Origin: Fistularia commersonii
Taxonomy: Eukaryota; Chordata; Actinopteri; Syngnathiformes; Fistulariidae
Direction: 5' to 3'
Length of the DNA stretch: 64,000 bases
NCBI GenBank assembly: GCA_037954325.1
Contig: JBBMNZ010000064.1
Span: forward strand, 1 to 64,000
The position numbers and the translations under genes were made by a program. The notes under the pieces were generated by a model. That model was given only the letters and a program-made list of their open reading frames with translations, was not told where the DNA came from and ran no database searches. Numbering within the stretch: position 1 is the first letter of the stretch; each line of letters starts with the position of its first letter. Positions 36,261-50,012 of the stretch are shown here, in pieces.

Positions 36261-39200
36261 AAAAAGTGTTTATCTCACTGAGTTGAAGCGTTTTTGATAA
36301 AGAGTGTCAATAACTAAAGATTCCTTTCTAGCAGCTTGCTGGTGCTGAAATATGTTGAAAAGGGCTTGATTCTGCATATTATAAGTCAAAATCATTGTGA
36401 TCCTGCAACATTTTGAAAAGATATAGCCATATGGTCAAAAAGTGTTTTTCTCACTGAGTTGAAGCTTTTTTGCAACAGAGTGTCAATAACTAAAGATTCC
36501 TTTCTAGCAGCTTGCTGGTGCTGAAATATATTGAAAAGGTCTTGATTCTGCATAATATAAGTCAAAATCATTGTGATCCTGCAACATTTTAAAAAGATAT
36601 AGCCATATGGTCAAAAGGTGTTTATCTCACTGAGTTGAAGCTTTTTAGCAACAGAATGTCAATAACTAAAGATTCCTTTCTAGCAGCTTGCTGGTGCTGA
36701 AATATGTTGAAAAGGGCTTGATTCTGCATAATATAAGTCAAATTCATTGTGATCCTGCAACATTTTGAAAAGATATAGCCATATGGTCAAAAAGTGTTTA
36801 TCTCACTGAGTTGAAGCTTTTTTGTAACAGAGTGTCAATGACTAAAGATTCCTTTCTAGCAGCTTGCTGGTGCTGAAATATGTTGAAAAGGGCTTGATTC
36901 TGCATAATATAAGTCAAATTCATTGTGATCCTGCAACATTTTGAAAAGATATAGCCATACGATCAAAAAGTGTTTATCTCACTGAGTTGAAGTGTTTTTG
37001 ATAAAGAGTGTCAATAACTAAAGATTCCATTCTAGCAGCTTGCTGGTGCTGAAATATGTTGAAAAGGGCTTGATTCTGCATAATATAAATCAAAATCATT
37101 GTGATCATGCAACATTTTGAAAACATATAGCCATACAGTCAAAAAGTGTTTATCTCACTGAGTTGAAGATTTTTTGATAAAGAGTGTCAATAACTAAAGA
37201 TTCCTTTCTAGCAGCTTGCTGGTGCTGAAATATGTTGAAAAGGGCTTGATTCTGCATAATATAAGTCAAATTCATTGTGATCCTGCAACATTTTGAAAAG
37301 ATATAGCCATACGGTCAAAAAGTGTTTATCTCACTGAGTTGAAGCGTTTTTGATAAAGAGTGTCAATAACTAAAGATTCTTTTCTAGCAGCTTGCTTGTG
37401 CTTAAATATGTTGAAAAGGGCTTAATTCTGCATAATATAAGTCAAAATCATTGTGATCCTGCAACAATTTGAAAAGATATAGCCATATGGTCAAAAAGTG
37501 TTTATCTCACTGAGTTGAAGCTTTTTTGCAACAGAGTGTCAATGACTAAAGTTTCCTTTCTAGAAGCTTGCTGGTGCTGAAATATGTTGAAAAGGGCTTG
37601 ATTCTGCATAATATTAGTCAAAATCATTGTGATCCTGCAACATTTTAAAAAGATATAGCCATATGGTCAAAAAGTGTTTATCTCACTGAGTTGAAGCTTT
37701 TTAGCAACAGAATGTCAATAACTAAAGATTCCTTTCTAGCAGCTTGCTGGTGCTGACATATGTTGAAAAGGGCTTGATTCTGCATAATATAAGTCAAATT
37801 CATTGTGATCCTGCAACATTTTGAAAAGATATAGCCATACGGTCAAAAAGTGTTTATCTCACTGAGTTGAAGCGTTTTTGATAAAGAGTGTCAATAACTA
37901 AAGATTCTTTTCTAGCAGCTTGCTGGTGCTTAAATATGTTGAAAAGGGCTTAATTCTGCATAATATAAGTCAAAATCATTGTGATCCTGCAACAATTTGA
38001 AAAGATATAGCCATATGGTCAAAAAGTGTTTATCTCACTGAGTTGAAGCTTTTTTGCAACAGAGTGTCAATGACTAAAGATTCCTTTCTAGCAGCTTGCT
38101 GGTGCTGAAATATGTTGAAAAGGGCTTGATTCTGCATAATATAAGTCAAAATCATTGTGATCCTGCAACATATTGAAAATATATAGCCATATGGTCAAAA
38201 TGTGTTTTTCTCACTGAGTTGAAGCTTTTTAGCAACAGAGAGTCAATAACTAAAGATTCCTTTCTAGCAGCTTGCTGGTGCTGAAATATGTTGAAAAGGG
38301 CTTGATTCTGCATAATATAAGTCAAAATCTATGTGATCCTGCAACATTTTGAAAACATATAGCCATACGGTCAAAAAGTGTTTATCTCACTGAGTTGAAG
38401 CTTTTTTGCAAAAGAGTGTCAATAACTAAAGATTCCTTTCTAGCAGCTTGCTGGTGCTGAAATATGTTGAAAAGGGCTTGATTCTGCATAATATAAGTCA
38501 AAATCATTGTGATCCTGCAACATTTTAAAAAGATAAAGCCATATGGTCAAAAAGTGTTTATCTCACTGAGTTGAAGCTTTTTAGCAACAGAGTGTCAATA
38601 ACTAAATATTCCTTTCTAGCAGTTTGCTGGTGCTGAAATATGTTGAAAGGGGCTTGATTCTGCATAATATAAGTCAAAATCATTGTGATCCTGCAACATT
38701 TTAAAAAGATATAACCATATGGTCAAAAAGTGTTTATCTCACTGAGTTGAAGCGTCTTTGGAAAAGAGTGTCAATAACTATAGATCCCTTTCTAGCAGCT
38801 TGCTGGTGCTGAAATATGTTGAAAAGGGCTTGATTCTGCATAATATAAGTCAAATTCATTGTGATCCTGCAACATTTTGAAAAGATATAGCCATACGGTC
38901 AAAAAGTGTTTATCTCACTGAGTTGAAGCGTTTTTGATAAAGAGTGTCAATAACTAAAGATTCTTTTCTAGCAGGTTGCTGGTGCTTAAATATGTTGAAA
39001 AGGGCTTAATTCTGCATAATACAAGTCAAAATCATTGTGATCCTGCAACAATTTGAAAAGATATAGCCATATGGTCAAAAAGTGTTTATCTCACTGAGTT
39101 GAAGCTTTTTTGCAACAGAGTGTCAATGACTAAAGATTCCTTTCTAGCAGCTTGCTGGTGCTGAAATATGTTGAAAAGGGCTTGATTCTGCATAATATAA

Positions 39201-39689
39201 GTCAAATTCATTGTGATCCTGCAACATTTTGAAAAGATATAGCCATACGGTCAAAAAGTGTTTATCTCACTGAGTTGAAGCGTTTTTGACAAAGAGTGTC
39301 AATAACTAAAGATTCTTTTCTAGCAGCTTGCTGGTGCTTAAATATGTTGAAAAGGGCTTAATTCTGCATAATATAAGTCAAAATCATTGTGATCCTGCAA
39401 CAATTTGAAAAGATATAGCCATATGGTCAAAAAGTGTTTATCTCACTGAGTTGAAGCTTTTTTGCAACAGAGTGTCAATGACTAAAGATTCCTTTCTAGC
39501 AGCTTGCTGGTGCTGAAATATGTTGAAAAAGGCTTGATTCTGCATAATATAAGTCAAAATTATTGTGATCCTGAAACATTTTGAAAAGATATAGCCATAT
39601 GGTCAAAAAGTGTTTATCTCACTGAGTTGAAGCTTTTTTGCAAAAGAGTGTCAATAACTAAAGATTCTTTTCTAGCAGCTTGCTGGTAC
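36261..39689 (+). repeat. Mixed variant monomers
   Basis: About 19 monomers of the established types: GAAGCTTTTTAGCAACAGAATG, GAAGCGTTTTTGATAAAG with TTCTTTTC, CAATTTGAAAAG and AAATCTATGTG. Private changes include GCATATTATAAG near 36,375, TTTCCTTTCTAGAAGC near 37,552 and CAGGTTGCTGG near 38,972. Modules like those at 10.8-12.6 kb are recognisable but shuffled. Confidence 0.78.
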
Positions 39690-42600
39690 TGAAATATGTT
39701 GAAAAGGGCTTAATTCTGCATAATATAAGTTAAATTCATTGTGATCCTGCAACAATTTTAAAAGATATAGCCATATGGTCAAAAAGTGTTTATCTCACTG
39801 AGTTGAAGCTTTTTTGTAACAGAGTGTCAATAACTAAAGATTCCTTTCTAGCAGCTTGCTGGTGCTGAAATATGTTGAAAAGGGCTTGATTCTGCATAAT
39901 ATAAGTCAAATTCATTGTGATCCTGCAACATTTTGAAAAGATATAGCCATACGGTCAAAAAGTGTTTATCTCACTGAGTTGAAGCTTTTTAGCAACAGAA
40001 TGTCAATAACTAAAGATTCCTTTCTAGCAGCTTGCTGGTGCTGAAATATGTTGTCAAGGGCTTGATTCTGCATAATATAAGTCAAATTCATTGTGATCCT
40101 GCAACATTTTGAAAAGATATAGCCATACGGTCAAAAAGTGTTTATCTCACTGAGTTTAAGCGTTTTTGATAAAGAGTGTCAATAACCAAAGATTCTTTTC
40201 TAGCAGCTTGCTGGTGCTGAAATATGTTGAAAAGGGCTTAATTCTGCAAAATATAAGTCAAATTAATTGTGATCCTGCAACATTTTGAAAAGTTATAGCC
40301 ATACGGTCAAAAAGTGTTTATCTCACTGAGTTGAAGCTTTTTTGATAAAGAGTGTCAATAACTAAAGATTCCTTTCTAGCAGCTTGCTGGTGCGGAAATA
40401 TGTTGAAAAGGGCTTGATTTTGCATAATATAAGTCAAAATCATTGTGATCCTGCAACATTTAAAAAATATATAGCCATATGGTCAAAAAGTGTTGATCTC
40501 ACTGAGTTGAAGCTTTTTAGCAACAGAGTGTCAATAACCAAAGATTCCTTTCTAGCAGCTTGCTGGTGCTGAAATATGTTGTCAAGGGCTTGATTCTGCA
40601 TAATATAAGTCAAATTCATTGTGATCCTGCAACATTTTGAAAAGATATAGCCATACGGTCAAAAAGTGTTTATCTCACTGTGTTGAAACTTTTTTGCAAC
40701 AGAGTGTCAATAACTAAAGATTCCTTTCTAGCAGCTTGCTGGTGCTGAAATATGTTGAAAAGGGCTTGATTCTGCATAATATAAGTCAAAATCTATGTGA
40801 TCCTGCAACATTTTGAAAACATATAGCCATACGGTCAAAAAGTGTTTATCTCACTGAGTTGAAGCTTTTTTGCAAAAGAGTGTCAATAACTAAAGATTCC
40901 TTTCTAGCAGCTTGCTGGTGCTGAAATATGTTGAAAAGAGCTTGATTCTGCATAATATTAGTCAAAATCATTGTGATCCTGCAACATTTTAAAAAGATAA
41001 AGCCATATGGTCAAAAAGTGTTTATCTCACTGAGTTGAAGCTTTTTAGCAACAGAGTGTCAATAACTAAAGATTCCTTTCTAGCAGCTTGCTGGTGCTGA
41101 AATATGTTGAAAAGGGCTTGATTCTGCATAATATAAGTCAAAATCATTGTGATCCTGCAACATTTTAAAAAGATATAACCATATGGTCATAAAGTGTTTA
41201 TCTCACTGAGTTGAAGCGTCTTTGGAAAAGAGTGTCAATAACTATAGATCCCTTTCTAGCAGCTTGCTGGTGCTGAAATATGTTGAAAAGGGCTTGATTC
41301 TGCATAATATAAATCAAAATAATTGTGATCATGCAACATTTTGAAAAGATATAGCCATACAGTCAAAAAGTGTTTATTTCACTGAGTTGAAGCTTTTTTG
41401 ATAAAGAGTGTCAATAACTAAAGATTCCTTTCTAGCAGCTTGCTGGTGCTGAAATATGTTGAAAAGGGCTTGATTCTGCATAATATAAGTCAAATTCATT
41501 GTGATCATGCAACATTTTGAAAAGATATAGCCATACGGTCAAAAAGTGTTTATCTCACTGAGTTGAAGCGTTTTTGATAAAGAGTGTCAATAACTAAATA
41601 TTCTTTTCTAGCAGGTTGCTGGTGCTTAAATATGTTGAAAAGGGCTTAATTCTGCATAATATAAGTCAAAATCATTGTGATCCTGCAACAATTTGAAAAG
41701 ATATAGCCATATGGTCAAAAAGTGTTTATCTCACTGAGTTGAAGCTTTTTTGCAACAGAGTGTCAATGACTAAAGATTCCTTTCTGGCAGCTTGCTGGTG
41801 CTGAAATATGTTGAAAAGGGCTTGATTCTGCATAATATTAGTCAAAATCATTGTGATCCTGCAACATTTTAAAAAGATATAGCCATATGGTCAAAAAGTG
41901 TTTATCTCACTGAGTTGAAGCTTTTTAGCAACAGAATGTCAATAACTAAAGATTCCTTCCTAGCAGATTGCTGGTGCTGAAATATGTTGAAAAGGGCTTA
42001 ATTCTGCATAATATAAGTTAAATTCATTGTGATCCTGCAACAATTTGAAAAGATATAGCCATATGGTCAAAAAGTGTTTATCTCACTGAGTTGAAGCTTT
42101 TTTGTAACAGAGTGTCAATAACTAAAGATTCCTTTCTAGCAGCTTGCTGGTGCTGAAATATGTTGAAAAGGGCTTGATTCTGCATAATATAAGTCAAATT
42201 CATTGTGATCCTGCAACATTTTGAAAAGATATAGCCATACGGTCAAAAAGTGTTTATCTCACTGAGTTGAAGCTTTTTAGCAACAGAATGTCAATAACTA
42301 AAGATTCCTTTCTAGCAGCTTGCTGGTGCTGAAATATGTTGTCAAGGGCTTGATTCTGCATAATATAAGTCAAATTCATTGTGATCCTGCAACATTTTGA
42401 AAAGATATAGCCATACGGTCAAAAAGTGTTTATCTCACTGAGTTGAAGCGTTTTTGATAAAGAGTGTCAATAACTAAAGATTCTTTTCTAGCAGCTTGCT
42501 GGTGCTGAAATATGTTGAAAAGGGCTTAATTCTGCATAATATAAGTCAAATTCATTGTGATCCTGCAACATTTTGAAAAGTTATAGCCATACGGTCAAAA

Positions 42601-43499
42601 AGTGTTTATCTCACTGAGTTGAAGTTTTTTTGATAAAGAGTGTCAATAACTAAAGATTCCTTTCTAGCAGCTTGCTGGTGCGGAAATATGTTGAAAAGGG
42701 CTTGATTTTGCATAATATAAGTCAAAATCATTGTGATCCTGCAACATTTAAAAAATATATAGCCATATGGTCAAAAAGTGTTGATCTCACTGAGTTGAAG
42801 CTTTTTAGCAACAGAATGTCAATAACTAAAGATTCCTTTCTAGCAGCTTGCTGGTGCTGAAATATGTTGTCAAGGGCTTGATTCTGCATAATATAAGTCA
42901 AATTCATTGTGATCCTGCAACATTTTGAAAAGATATAGCCATACGGTCAAAAAGTGTTTATCTCACTGAGTTGAAACTTTTTTGCAACAGAGTGTCAATA
43001 ACTAAAGATTCCTTTCTAGCAGCTTGCTGGTGCTGAAATATGTTGAAAAGGGCTTGATTCTGCATAATATAAGTCAAAATCTATGTGATCCTGCAACATT
43101 TTGAAAACATATAGCCATACGGTCAAAAAGTGTTTATCTCACTGAGTTGAAGCTTTTTTGCAAAAGAGTGTCAATAACTAAAGATTCCTTTCTAGCAGCT
43201 TGCTGGTGCTGAAATATGTTGAAAAGAGCTTGATTCTGCATAATATTAGTCAAAATCATTGTGATCCTGCAACATTTTAAAAAGATAAAGCCATATGGTC
43301 AAAAAGTGTTTATCTCACTGAGTTGAAGCTTTTTAGCAACAGAGTGTCAATAACTAAAGATTCCTTTCTAGCAGCTTGCTGGTGCTGAAATATGTTGAAA
43401 AGGGCTTGATTCTGCATAATATAAGTCAAAATCATTGTGATCCTGCAACATTTTAAAAAGATATAACCATATGGTCATAAAGTGTTTATCTCACTGAGT
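39690..43499 (+). repeat. Thirteen-monomer-spaced duplicate (2,288 bp)
   Basis: Segments 39,690-41,211 and 41,978-43,499 match in order, 2,288 bp apart: GTTAAATTC, TTGTCAAGGG, AAGTTATAGCC, GGTGCGGAAATATG, CATTTAAAAAATATATAGCC with GTGTTGATCTC, AAATCTATGTG, AAAGAGCTTG with ATATTAGTC, and GGTCATAAAGTG. The 766-bp piece between them (41,212-41,977) holds other types, with GGTGCTTAAATATG and CTTTCTGGCAGC. The GCGGAAATATG monomers at 40,384 and 42,672 are the clearest pair. Confidence 0.85.
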
Positions 43500-44394
43500 T
43501 GACGCGTCTTTGGAAAAGAGTGTCAATAACTAAAGATTCCTTTCTAGCAGCTTGCTGGTGCTGAAATATGTTGAAAAGGGCTTGATTCTGCATAATATAA
43601 GTCAAAATCATTGTGATCCTGCAACATTTTAAAAAGATATAGCCATATGGTCAAAAAGTGTTTATCTCACTGAGTTGAAGCTTTTTAGCAACAGAATGTC
43701 AATAACTAAAGATTCCTTTCTAGCAGCTTGCTGGTGCTGAAATATGTTGAAAAGGGCTTGATTCTGCATAATATAAGTCAAATTCATTGTGATCCTGCAA
43801 CATTTTGAAAAGATGTAGCCATACGGTCAAAAAGTGTTTATCTCACTGAGTTGAAGCGTTTTTGATAAAGAGTGTCAATAACTAAAGATTCTTTTCTAGC
43901 AGCTTGCTGGTGCTTAAATATGTTGAAAAGGGCTTAATTCTGCATAATATAAGTCAAAATCATTGTGATCCTGCAACAATTTGAAAAGATATAGCCATAT
44001 GGTCAAAAAGTGTTTATCTCACTGAGTTGAAGCTTTTTTGATAAAGAGTGTCAATAACTAAAGATTCCTTTCTAGCAGCTTGCTGGTGCTGAAATATGTT
44101 GAAAAGGGCTTGATTCTGCATAATATTAGTCAAAATCATTGTGATCCTGCAACATTTTAAAAAGATATAGCCATATGGTCAAAAAGTGTTTATCTCACTG
44201 AGTTGAAGCTTTTTAGCAACAGAATGTCAATTACTAAAGATTCCTTTCTAGCAGCTTGCTGGTGCTGAAATATGTTGAAAAGGGCTTGATTCTGCATAAT
44301 ATAAGTCAAATTCATTGTGATCCTGCAACAATTTGAAAAGATATAGCCATACGGTCAAAAAGTGTTTATCTCACTGAGTTGAAGCTTTTTAGCA
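43500..44394 (+). repeat. Mixed variant monomers with a single-unit duplication
   Basis: Five monomers of TTTTTAGCAACAGAATG and GCGTTTTTGATAAAG types. The last and the following unit share GAATGTCAATTACTAAAG with CAATTTGAAAAG (near 44,222 and 44,398), an adjacent duplicate. The related region at 48.9-49.1 kb has just one such monomer. Confidence 0.8.
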
Positions 44395-45435
44395 ACAGAA
44401 TGTCAATTACTAAAGATTCCTTTCTAGCAGCTTGCTGGTGCTGAAATATGTTGAAAAGGGCTTGATTCTGCATAATATAAGTCAAATTCATTGTGATCCT
44501 GCAACAATTTGAAAAGATATAGCCATACGGTCAAAAAGTGTTTATCTCACTGAGTTGAAGCTTTTTTGCAACAGAGTGTCAATGACTAAAGATTCCTTTC
44601 TAGCAGCTTGCTGGTGCTGACATATGTTGAAAAGGGCTTGACTCTGCATAATATAAGTCAAAATCATTGTGATCCTGCAACATTTTGAAAAGATATAGCC
44701 ATACGGTCAAAAAGTGTTTATCTCACTGAGTTGAAGCATTTTTGATAAAGAGTGTCAATAACTAAAGATTCTTTTCTAGCAGCTTGCTGGTGCTGAAATA
44801 TGTTGAAAAGGGCTTAATTCTGCATAATATAAGTCAAAATCATTGTGATCCTGTAACAATTTGAAAAGATATAGCCATATGGTCAAAAAGTGTTTATCTC
44901 ACTGAGTTGAAGCTTTTTTGCAACAGAGTTTCAATGACTAAAGATTCCTTTCTAGCAGCTTGCTGGTGCTGAAATAAGTTGAAAAGGGCTTGATCCTGCA
45001 TAATATAAGTCAAAATTATTGTGATCCTGAAACATTTTAAAAAAGATATAGCCATATGGTCAAGAAGTGTTTATCTCACTGAGTTGAAGCGTCTTTGGAA
45101 AAGAGTGTCAATAACTATAGATTCCTTTCTAGCAGCTTGCTGGTGCTGAAATATGTTGAAAAGTGCTTGATTCTGCATAATATAAGTCAAAATCATTGTG
45201 ATCCTGCAACATTTTGAAAAGATATAGCCATACGATCAAAAAGTGTTTATCTCACTGAGTTGAAGCTTTTTTGATAAAGAGTGTCAATAACTAAAGATTC
45301 CTTTCTAGCAGCTTGCTGGTGCTGACATATGTTGAAAAGGGCTTGACTCTGCATAATATAAGTCAAAATCATTGTGATCCTGCAACATTTTGAAAAGATA
45401 TAGCCATACGGTCAAAAAGTGTTTATCTCACTGAG
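44395..45435 (+). repeat. Block recurring at 48,971-50,012 (26-monomer spacing), copy 1
   Basis: The order GCTGACATATG with GGCTTGACTCTGC, CTGTAACAATTTG, GAGTTTCAATGAC, GAAATAAGTTG with GATCCTGC, CTGAAACATTTTAAAAAAG, GCGTCTTTGG, AAGTGCTTG, ATACGATC and a second GCTGACATATG monomer repeats 4,578 bp later (gaaataagtt at 44,971 and 49,549). The two bases beyond 26 x 176 come from one-base insertions in the interval, in the A runs near 45,038 and 45,846. Confidence 0.87.
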
Positions 45436-48400
45436 TTGAAGCGTTTTTGATAAAGAGTGTCAATAACTAAAGATTCCTTTCTAGCAGTTTGCTGGTGCTG
45501 AAATATGTTGTCAAGGGCTTGATTCTGCATAATATAAGTCAAATTCATTGTGATCCTGCAACATTTTGAAAAGATATAGCCATACGGTCAAAAAGTGTTT
45601 ATCTCACTGAGTTGAAGCTTTTTTGCAACAGAGTGTCAATGACTAAAGATTCCTTTCTAGCAGCTTGCTGGTGCTGAAATATGTTGAAAAGGGCTTGATT
45701 CTGCATAATATAAGTCAAAATTATTGTGATCCTGAAACATTTTGAAAAGATATAGCCATATGGTCAAAAAGTGTTTATCTCACTGAGTTGAAGCTTTTTT
45801 GCAAAAGAGTGTCAATAACTAAAGATTCTTTTCTAGCAGTTTGCTGGTGCTGAAATATGTTGAAAAAGGGCTTAATTCTGCATAATATAAGTTAAATTCA
45901 TTGTGATCCTGCAACAATTTGAAAAGATATAGCCATATGGTCAAAAAGTGTTTATCTCACTGAGTTGAAGCTTTTTTGTAACAGAGTGTCAATAACTAAA
46001 GATTCCTTTCTAGCAGCTTGCTGGTGCTGAAATATGTTGAAAAGGGCTTGATTCTGCATAATATAAGTCAAATTCATTGTGATCCTGCAACATTTTGAAA
46101 AGATATAGCCATACGGTCAAAAAGTGTTTATCTCACTGAGTTGAAGCTTTTTAGCAACAGAATGTCAATAACTAAAGATTCCTTTCTAGCAGCTTGCTGG
46201 TGCTGAAATATGTTGTCAAGGGCTTGATTCTGCATAATATAAGTCAAATTCATTGTGATCCTGCAACATTTTGAAAAGATATAGCCATACGGTCAAAAAG
46301 TGTTTATCTCACTGAGTTGAAGCGTTTTTGATAAAGAGTGTCAATAACTAAAGATTCTTTTCTAGCAGCTTGCTGGTGCTGAAATATGTTGAAAAGGGCT
46401 TAATTCTGCATAATATAAGTCAAATTCATTGTGATCCTGCAACATTTTGAAAAGATATAGCCATACGGTCAAAAAGTGTTTATCTCAGTGAGTTGAAACT
46501 TTTTTGCAACAGAGTGTCAATAACTAAAGATTCCTTTCTAGCAGCTTGCTGGTGCTGAAATATGTTGAAAAGGGCTTGATTCTGCATAATATAAGTCAAA
46601 ATCTATGTGATCCTGCAACATTTTGAAAAGATATAGCCATACGGTCAAAAAGTGTTTATCTCACTGAGTTGAAGCTTTTTTGCAAAAGAGTGACAATAAC
46701 TAAAGATTCCTTTCTAGCAGCTTGCTGGTGCTGAAATATGTTGAAAAGGGCTTGATTTTGCATAATATAAGTCAAAATCATTGTGATCCTGCAACATTTT
46801 AAAAAGATAAAGCCATATGGTCAAAAAGTGTTTATCTCACTGAGTTGAAGCTTTTTAGCAACAGAGTGTCAATAACTAAAGATTCCTTTCTAGCAGCTTG
46901 CTGGTGCTGAAATATGTTGAAAAGGGCTTGATTCTGCATAATATAAGTCAAAATCATTGTGATCCTGCAACATTTTAAAAAGATATAACCATATGATCAA
47001 AAAGTGTTTATCTCACTGAGTTGAAGCGTCTTTGGAAAAGAGTGTCAATAACTATAGATCCCTTTCTAGCAGCTTGCTGGTGCTGAAATATGTTGAAAAG
47101 GGCTTGATTCTGCATAATATAAATCAAAAGCATTGTGATCATGCAACATTTTGAAAAGATATAGCCATACAGTAAAAAAGTGTTTATCTCACTGAGTTGA
47201 AGCTTTTTTGATAAAGAGTGTCAATAACTAAAGATTCCTTTCTAGCAGCTTGCTGGTGCTGAAATATGTTGAAAAGGGCTTGATTCTGCATAATATTAGT
47301 CAAAATCATTGTGATCCTGCAACATTTTAAAAAGATATAGCCATATGGTCAAAAAGTGTTTATCTCACTGAGTTGAAGCTTTTTAGCAACAGAATGTCAA
47401 TAACTAAAGATTCCTTTCTAGCAGCTTGCTGGTGCTGAAATATGTTGAAAAGGGCTTGATTCTGCATAATATAAGTCAAATTCATTGTGATCCTGCAACA
47501 TTTTGAAAAGATATAGCCATACAGTCAAAAAGTGTTTATCTCACTGAGTTGAAGCGTTTTTGATAAAGAGTGTCAATAACTAAAGATTCTTTTCTAGCAG
47601 CTTGCTGGTGCTTAAATATGTTGAAAAGGGCTTAATTCTGCATAATATAAGTCAAAATCATTGTGATCCTGCAACAATTTGAAAAGATATAGCCATATGG
47701 TCAAAAAGTGTTTATCTCACTGAGTTGAAGCTTTTTTGCAACAGAGTGTCAATGACTAAAGATTCCTTTCTAGCAGCTTGCTGGTGCTGAAATATGTTGA
47801 AAAGGGCTTGATTCTGCATAATATTAGTCAAAATCATTGTGATCCTGCAACATTTTAAAAAGATATAGCCATATGGTCAAAAAGTGTTTATCTCACTGAG
47901 TTGAAGCTTTTTAGCAACAGAATGTCAATAACTAAAGATTCCTTTCTAGCAGCTTGCTGGTGCTGAAATATGTTGAAAAGGGCTTGATTCTGCATAATAT
48001 AAGTCAAATTCATTGTGATCCTGCAACATTTTGAAAAGATATAGCCATACGGTCAAAAAGTGTTTATCTCACTGAGTTGAAGCGTTTTTGATAAAGAGTG
48101 TCAATAACTAAAGATTCTTTTCTAGCAGCTTGCTGGTGCTTAAATATGTTGAAAAGGGCTTAATTCTGCATAATATAAGTCAAAATTATTGTGATCCTGA
48201 AACATTTTGAAAAGATATAGCCATATGGTCAAAAAGTGTTTATCTCACTGAGTTGAAGCTGTTTTGCAAAAGAGTGTCAATAACTAAAGATTCCTTTCTA
48301 GCAGCTTGCTGGTGCTGAAATATGTTGAAAAGGGCTTGATTCTGCATAATATAAGTCAAAATCATTGTGATCCTGCAACATTTTAAAAAGATAAAGCCAT

Positions 48401-48970
48401 ATGGTCAAAAAGTGTTTATCTCACTGAGTTGAAGCTTTTTAGCAACAGAGTGTCAATAACTAAAGATTCCTATCTAGCAGCTTGCTGGTGCTGAAATATG
48501 TTGAAAAGGGCTTGATTCTGCATAATATAAGTCAAAATCATTGTGATCCTGCAACATTTTAAAAAGATATAACCATATGGTCAAAAAGTGTTTATCTCAC
48601 TCAGTTGAAGCGTCTTTGGAAAAGAGTGTCAATAACAATAGATCCCTTTCTAGCAGCTTGCTGGTGCTGAAATATGTTGAAAAGGGCTTGATTCTGCATA
48701 ATATAAATCAAAATCATTGTGATCATGCAACATTTTGAAAAGATATAGCCATACGGTCAAAAAGTGTTTATATCACTGAGTTGAAGCTTTTTTGCAACAG
48801 AGTGTCAATAACTAAAGATTCCTTTCTAGCAGCTTGCTGGTGCTGAAATATGTTGAAAAGGGCTTGATTCTGCATAATATTAGTCAAAATCATTGTGATC
48901 CTGCAACATTTTAAAAAGATATAGCCATATGGTCAAAAAGTGTTTATCTCACTGAGTTGAAGATTTTTAG
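45436..48970 (+). repeat. Mixed variant monomers between block copies
   Basis: About 20 monomers. The order TTATTGTG with CTGAAACA, GTTAAATTC, TTGTCAAGGG, GAAACTTTTTTGC and AAATCTATGTG parallels 11.4-12.5 kb and 39.5-43.1 kb, followed by a GCGTCTTTGG/TATAGATCCC pair and TTAGTC-type monomers. One monomer has an extra A (GAAAAAGGGC near 45,846). No gene or foreign insertion is present. Confidence 0.78.
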
Positions 48971-50012
48971 CAACAGAATGTCAATTACTAAAGATTCCTT
49001 TCTAGCAGCTTGCTGGTGCTGAAATATGTTGAAAAGGGCTTGATTCTGCATAATATAAGTCAAATTCATTGTGATCCTGCAACAATTTGAAAAGATATAG
49101 CCATACGGTCAAAAAGTGTTTATCTCACTGAGTTGAAGCTTTTTTGCAACAGAGTGTCAATGACTAAAGATTCCTTTCTAGCAGCTTGCTGGTGCTGACA
49201 TATGTTGAAAAGGGCTTGACTCTGCATAATATAAGTCAAAATCATTGTGATCCTGCAACATTTTGAAAAGATATAGCCATACGGTCAAAAAGTGTTTATC
49301 TCACTGAGTTGAAGCGTTTTTGATAAAGAGTGTCAATAACTAAAGATTCTTTTCTAGCAGCTTGCTGGTGCTGAAATATGTTGAAAAGGGCTTAATTCTG
49401 CATAATATAAGTCAAAATCATTGTGATCCTGTAACAATTTGAAAAGATATAGCCATATGGTCAAAAAGTGTTTATCTCACTGAGTTGAAGCTTTTTTGCA
49501 ACAGAGTTTCAATGACTAAAGATTCCTTTCTAGCAGCTTGCTGGTGCTGAAATAAGTTGAAAAGGGCTTGATCCTGCATAATATAAGTCAAAATTATTGT
49601 GATCCTGAAACATTTTAAAAAAGATATAGCCATATGGTCAAGAAGTGTTTATCTCACTGAGTTGAAGCGTCTTTGGAAAAGAGTGTCAATAACTATAGAT
49701 TCCTTTCTAGCAGCTTGCTGGTGCTGAAATATGTTGAAAAGTGCATGATTCTGCATAATATAAGTCAAAATCATTGTGATCCTGCAACATTTTGAAAAGA
49801 TATAGCCATACGATCAAAAAGTGTTTATCTCACTGAGTTGAAGCTTTTTTGATAAAGAGTGTCAATAACTAAAGATTCCTTTCTAGCAGCTTGCTGGTGC
49901 TGACATATGTTGAAAAGGGCTTGACTCTGCATAATATAAGTCAAAATCATTGTGATCCTGCAACATTTTGAAAAGATATAGCCATACGGTCAAAAAGTGT
50001 TTATCTCACTGA
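48971..50012 (+). repeat. Block recurring from 44,395-45,435, copy 2
   Basis: It repeats the first copy in order and private changes, including GAAATAAGTTG with GATCCTGC and both GCTGACATATG monomers. One new change is AAGTGCATG near 49,740. It ends where GAGTTGTTAC (50,013) begins in place of GAGTTGAAGC. Confidence 0.86.
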
